Assembly (NCBI RefSeq): GCF_900230195.1
Contig: NZ_OCNE01000021.1
Location: 45,820 to 109,819 of the forward strand
DNA length: 64,000 bases
Direction: 5' to 3'
Source of the DNA: Streptomyces zhaozhouensis
GTDB taxonomy: Bacteria; Actinomycetota; Actinomycetes; Streptomycetales; Streptomycetaceae
Below are positions 61,224 through 64,000 of this stretch, one piece after another. The position numbers and the translations under genes are program-made. The notes under the pieces are model-generated. The model searched no databases, was not told where the DNA came from, and was given only the letters and a program-made list of their open reading frames with translations. How positions within the stretch are numbered: position 1 is the first letter of the stretch; each line of letters begins with the position of its first letter.

Positions 61224-61259
61224 TTGCCTCTGGGGCAAGTCTCTTGCCTCAGAGGCAAG
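61224..61259. promoter_or_regulatory. twin TTGCC/GGCAA operators before the XRE-cupin gene
   Basis: TTGCC-TCTGG-GGCAA (61224-61238) and the perfect palindrome CTTGCCTC-A-GAGGCAAG (61243-61259) lie 23 and 42 bp before the start codon, followed by a third half site GGCAAAAG. Two neighbouring sites with the same half suggest cooperative binding and autorepression by the XRE-cupin protein. Confidence 0.7.
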
Positions 61260-61280
61260 AGGCAAAAGTCCCCTCACGCG

Positions 61281-61317
61281 GCGGGGCCGCGACCCGGACT
61301 TCGGGTCGCGGCCCCGC
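61281..61317 (-). terminator. terminator of the ABC permease gene
   Basis: A perfect 16 bp stem, GCGGGGCCGCGACCCG with its complement, around GACTT, 37 bp past the permease stop. Confidence 0.8.
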
Positions 61318-61353
61318 GTGGAGCGCGTGGGGCGAGAGGACTCGCCCCCGGCG

Positions 61354-63939
61354 TCACTCCGTCGCGATCGCGTTCAGCACGTTCATCCGGCCGGCGCGGA
61401 AGGCGGGCATCAGGGCCGCCAGCAGGCCGACCACGGCGGAGCCGAGGAAGACCGCGATGATGGTGCTCCAGGGGATCTCCAGGATCGGCATCCCCTCCAT
61501 GGCCAGCAACTGCTGCCCCGCGGTGCCCCACGCCATGCCGAGGCCGAGGCCGAGCAACGCGCCGAAGAGGGCGATCACCACCGACTCCAGCCGGATCATG
61601 CGGCGCAGCTGCACCCGGGAGAGGCCGATGGCCCGCATCAGGCCGATCTCCCTGGTCCGCTCGACGACCGACAGCGCCAGCGTGTTGATCACGCCGAGCA
61701 CCGCCACGATGATCGCCAGCGCCAGCAGGCCGTAGACCATGTTCAGCATCTGGCTGACCTGGCCCTCGATCATCTCCTTGAACTCGGCCTGGTCCCGGAC
61801 CTCCATCTGGGGGTACGGCTGGACGGCCGTCTCCAGGGCGTCGCGGGCGCCGTCCTCCTGGCCGTCGGCCACGCCGATGTAGAGGGCGCTGGGAAGCAGC
61901 TCCTCCTCGGCGTTGTCCAGGAACTCCTGCTGGTTGAAGAGCCAGGTGCCGGTGAACATCCCGCTGCCGTCGGCCACGATGGCCTGGACGGTGAGGGTGA
62001 CCTCGCCGCCGACGTCGAAGGCGACCGTGACCTCGTCGCCGATGGCGAGGCCGTGGTCCTCGGCGTCACCCTCGCCGACGGAGATCCCGCCGGGAGCGTA
62101 GGCCGCCTCCATCTCGCCGTCGACGACCTCGGTCTCGATGTCCTGGGCGAAGCTCTCCGGCACCGCCCCGGCGATCACGTCGATCTTCTCGCCGGAGGCC
62201 GTCGTCACGTCCGACTCGACGAGTCGGTACTCGCTGACATGGTCCAGCTCGGAGATCTGCTCGGGCGAGACCGCCTCGACCACGTTGGGCACGATCTCGC
62301 CCATGGTCTGCGTGCTGACCACGTAGTCGGCGCCGAGCGAGGAGTCGATCTGGTCGGTGGCGGAGGCCACCATCGAGGAGCCGACCACGGAGAGGCCGGC
62401 CACCAGCGAGAGACCGATCATCAGCGCGGTCGCGGTGGCGCCGGTGCGGCGCGGGTTGCGCAGCGCGTTGCGCTCGGCGAGCCGGCCGATGGGGCCGAAG
62501 CCGCGCAGCAGCACGATGCTCAGGCCCTTGACCACCAGGCTGACCAGCGCCGGGCCCACGATGATCATGCCGATCATGCTGAGCAGGATGCCGAGCGCCA
62601 GGTAGCCGGCGCCCTCGGACGCCTTGTCGACCGTGCCCGTGAGGGCGAGGAAGCCGAGACCGGCGACGGTCATCACCGCGCCCAGCGCGGCCCGGATGCG
62701 GCCGGCCCGGACGTCGCCCGGCATCCCGGCGTCCCGCAGGGCGGCCATCGGGCTGATCTTGCCGGCCCGGCGTGCGGGGATGTAGGCGGCGACCAGGGTG
62801 ACCAGCACGCCCAGCACGATGCCGATGACCGGCACCGAGGGCTCGATCAGCAGGTCGTCGGTGCTCAGCTCCATGCCCACGGCGCTCATGACGGCCATCA
62901 GACCGACGGCGAGGCCGATACCGAGACCGAAGCCGATCACCGAGGCGATCACACCGAGCAGCAGCGCCTCGATGAGGACGGAGCGGTTGATCTGGCGGCG
63001 GCTGGACCCGATGGCGCGCATCAGGCCGATCTCGCGGGTGCGCTGGGCGACCAGCATGGAGAAGGTGTTGACGATCAGGAAGATCCCGACCAGCAGGGCG
63101 ATGCCGGCGAAGCCGAGCAGCACGTACTCGAAGATCGACAGCGCCTGCCCGACGGCGTCGCTGTTCTCCTCGATGTACTCGTCGGCGGTCTGGAGCTTGT
63201 AGGTGTCGGAGCCGACCGCGGCCGCGATGGTCTCCTTCAGCTCGGCGTCGGAGACGCTGCCGTCGGAGTCCACGAAGACGTTGGTGACCTCGTCCGCGCC
63301 GCCGAGCAGGTACTCGCTGGCACTCTGGCTGTCCACGTAGACCAGCGCGGCGCCCGGGTTGGTGGTCTCGAACGCGGCTATGCCGCTGATCGTCAGCTCG
63401 TAGTCGCCGAACGCGGTGAGCAGCCGCAGCGGGTCACCCAGCGCCAGGTCCGACTTGTCGGCCGTGTCGGCGTCGACCATCACCTGGTCCGGGCCCTCCG
63501 GCGGGGCGCCCTCGGTGACGGTCATCGTGCGCTCGTCGATCGGCGACCAGTGCGTCGCGATGGTCGGGGCGCCCGTGGTGGGGCTGACGCTCTCGTTGTC
63601 CGCGTCGATGGCCATCGCCGAGGTCGAGGTGATGACACCCGTGGCCACGTCGACGCCGGGCAGCCCGGCCAGCTCGTCCGCCAGCGGGCCGGGCAGGGTG
63701 TCCGGCTTGCCGCTGGAGCCGCCCGGACTGAACTCGTCGGCCGAGTCCGCCTCCGCGGAGCTGATCACCACGTTGGAGGCGCTGACGTCGAAGAGCTTGT
63801 CGAACGTGTTGTTCATCGTGGCCGTGAAGACCAGCGTGCCGCAGACGAACGCGACCGAGAGGACGACCGCCATCCCGGAGAGCAGCATCCGCCACTTGTG
63901 GGCGAAGAAGCTGCGGAGTGAGGTTTTGAGGACGGTCAT
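61354..63939 (-). CDS. ABC transporter permease, FtsX/MacB-type with two FtsX units
   Basis: 861 residues. The N-terminal helix (about 16-40) is followed by an extracytoplasmic MacB-PCD domain (about 45-250), three helices (about 265-370), a central helix pair, a second PCD-like domain (about 480-690) and three C-terminal helices. The repeated segments TREIGLMRAIGSSRRQINRSVLIEALLLGVIAS and TREIGLMRAIGLSRVQLRRMIRLESVVIALFGA show the FtsX duplication. It exports or extracts membrane-associated substrates with an ATPase. The ATG overlaps the ATPase stop (ATGA). Confidence 0.93.
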   Translation of the reverse strand: MTVLKTSLRSFFAHKWRMLLSGMAVVLSVAFVCGTLVFTATMNNTFDKLFDVSASNVVISSAEADSADEFSPGGSSGKPDTLPGPLADELAGLPGVDVATGVITSTSAMAIDADNESVSPTTGAPTIATHWSPIDERTMTVTEGAPPEGPDQVMVDADTADKSDLALGDPLRLLTAFGDYELTISGIAAFETTNPGAALVYVDSQSASEYLLGGADEVTNVFVDSDGSVSDAELKETIAAAVGSDTYKLQTADEYIEENSDAVGQALSIFEYVLLGFAGIALLVGIFLIVNTFSMLVAQRTREIGLMRAIGSSRRQINRSVLIEALLLGVIASVIGFGLGIGLAVGLMAVMSAVGMELSTDDLLIEPSVPVIGIVLGVLVTLVAAYIPARRAGKISPMAALRDAGMPGDVRAGRIRAALGAVMTVAGLGFLALTGTVDKASEGAGYLALGILLSMIGMIIVGPALVSLVVKGLSIVLLRGFGPIGRLAERNALRNPRRTGATATALMIGLSLVAGLSVVGSSMVASATDQIDSSLGADYVVSTQTMGEIVPNVVEAVSPEQISELDHVSEYRLVESDVTTASGEKIDVIAGAVPESFAQDIETEVVDGEMEAAYAPGGISVGEGDAEDHGLAIGDEVTVAFDVGGEVTLTVQAIVADGSGMFTGTWLFNQQEFLDNAEEELLPSALYIGVADGQEDGARDALETAVQPYPQMEVRDQAEFKEMIEGQVSQMLNMVYGLLALAIIVAVLGVINTLALSVVERTREIGLMRAIGLSRVQLRRMIRLESVVIALFGALLGLGLGMAWGTAGQQLLAMEGMPILEIPWSTIIAVFLGSAVVGLLAALMPAFRAGRMNVLNAIATE

Positions 63940-64000
63940 GAGGTGCGGCCCTGTCCGTCGAAGCCGCGCATCCGGTCCAGGACGCGGTCGGCGGTGGGGT
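63936..64000 (-). CDS. ABC transporter ATP-binding protein (3' end only)
   Basis: The last 20 codons (PTADRVLDRMRGFDGQGRTS) before a TGA that overlaps the permease ATG. The segment is like the tail of the complete MacB-type ATPase at 29389. The rest of the gene lies beyond the right edge, so no ATPase motif can be checked. Confidence 0.8.
   Translation of the reverse strand, partial: PTADRVLDRMRGFDGQGRTS

Overview
The window is high-GC actinobacterial chromosome, almost certainly Streptomyces or a close relative. Codon use is strongly GC-ending, GTG starts are common, and several genes look leaderless, with a -10 box about 7 nt before the start codon. It carries a tRNA-Leu with anticodon UAA (bldA), resuscitation-promoting-factor genes next to enolase, a partner-switching sigma factor cluster and a deiminase-type histidine utilisation operon. 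From memory, gene order from purE/purK through sigI, hut, cystathionine beta-synthase, ndh, eno, rpf and P450 to mfd resembles the S. coelicolor SCO3059-SCO3111 core region. I could not run a comparison.

Layout. 0-7.7 kb: an M19 dipeptidase fragment, purE, purK, a chagasin-like lipoprotein, a GtrA protein, a two-component pair, and an RsbW-type kinase plus STAS antagonist divergent from a SigF/SigI-type sigma gene. 8-13 kb: TetR with an alcohol-dehydrogenase-like oxidoreductase, a MOSC protein and an MFS exporter. 13-21.3 kb: hutU - M20 amidohydrolase - hutF - hutI, translationally coupled, with a PLP decarboxylase-like gene and an RpiR regulator alongside. 22-28.7 kb: cystathionine beta-synthase, a GDSL esterase, a thiolase, two unknown genes and a Bax-inhibitor-1 protein. 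28.9-33.7 kb: bldA, an orphan ABC ATPase, a cyclopropane synthase-like enzyme, and type II NADH dehydrogenase with Rex-like operators. 33.7-39.7 kb: ppx, DUF501, FtsB/DivIC, eno and two Rpf muralytic enzymes, the first behind a probable c-di-AMP riboswitch.

39.8-46 kb: a P450 translationally coupled to a sensor kinase, a tandem fluoride-channel pair, an IS607-type element (serine recombinase plus RNA-guided-nuclease-like TnpB) and tRNA-Gln. 46-53.7 kb: mfd, OsmC, a secreted HNH nuclease, an imine-reductase-like gene divergent from an HxlR regulator, a small Cys-rich protein and a RibD-like reductase. 53.8-58.5 kb: a carbohydrate locus (GH5-type glycosidase, mannonate-dehydratase-like enzyme, LacI regulator). 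58.5-64 kb: a PadR switch with two membrane proteins, an XRE-cupin regulator with a 43-residue membrane peptide and strong twin operators, and an FtsX-type ABC exporter whose ATPase runs off the window.

Most of the window is conserved core genome. The most informative signals are small ones: bldA itself, the riboswitch, the palindromic operators in front of divergent regulator pairs, the promoter-embedded inverted repeat of the hut operon, the Rex-like sites, a fossil RelE toxin, and the IS607 element whose TnpB lacks the zinc ribbon. No defence island, CRISPR array, prophage or large biosynthetic cluster is visible.
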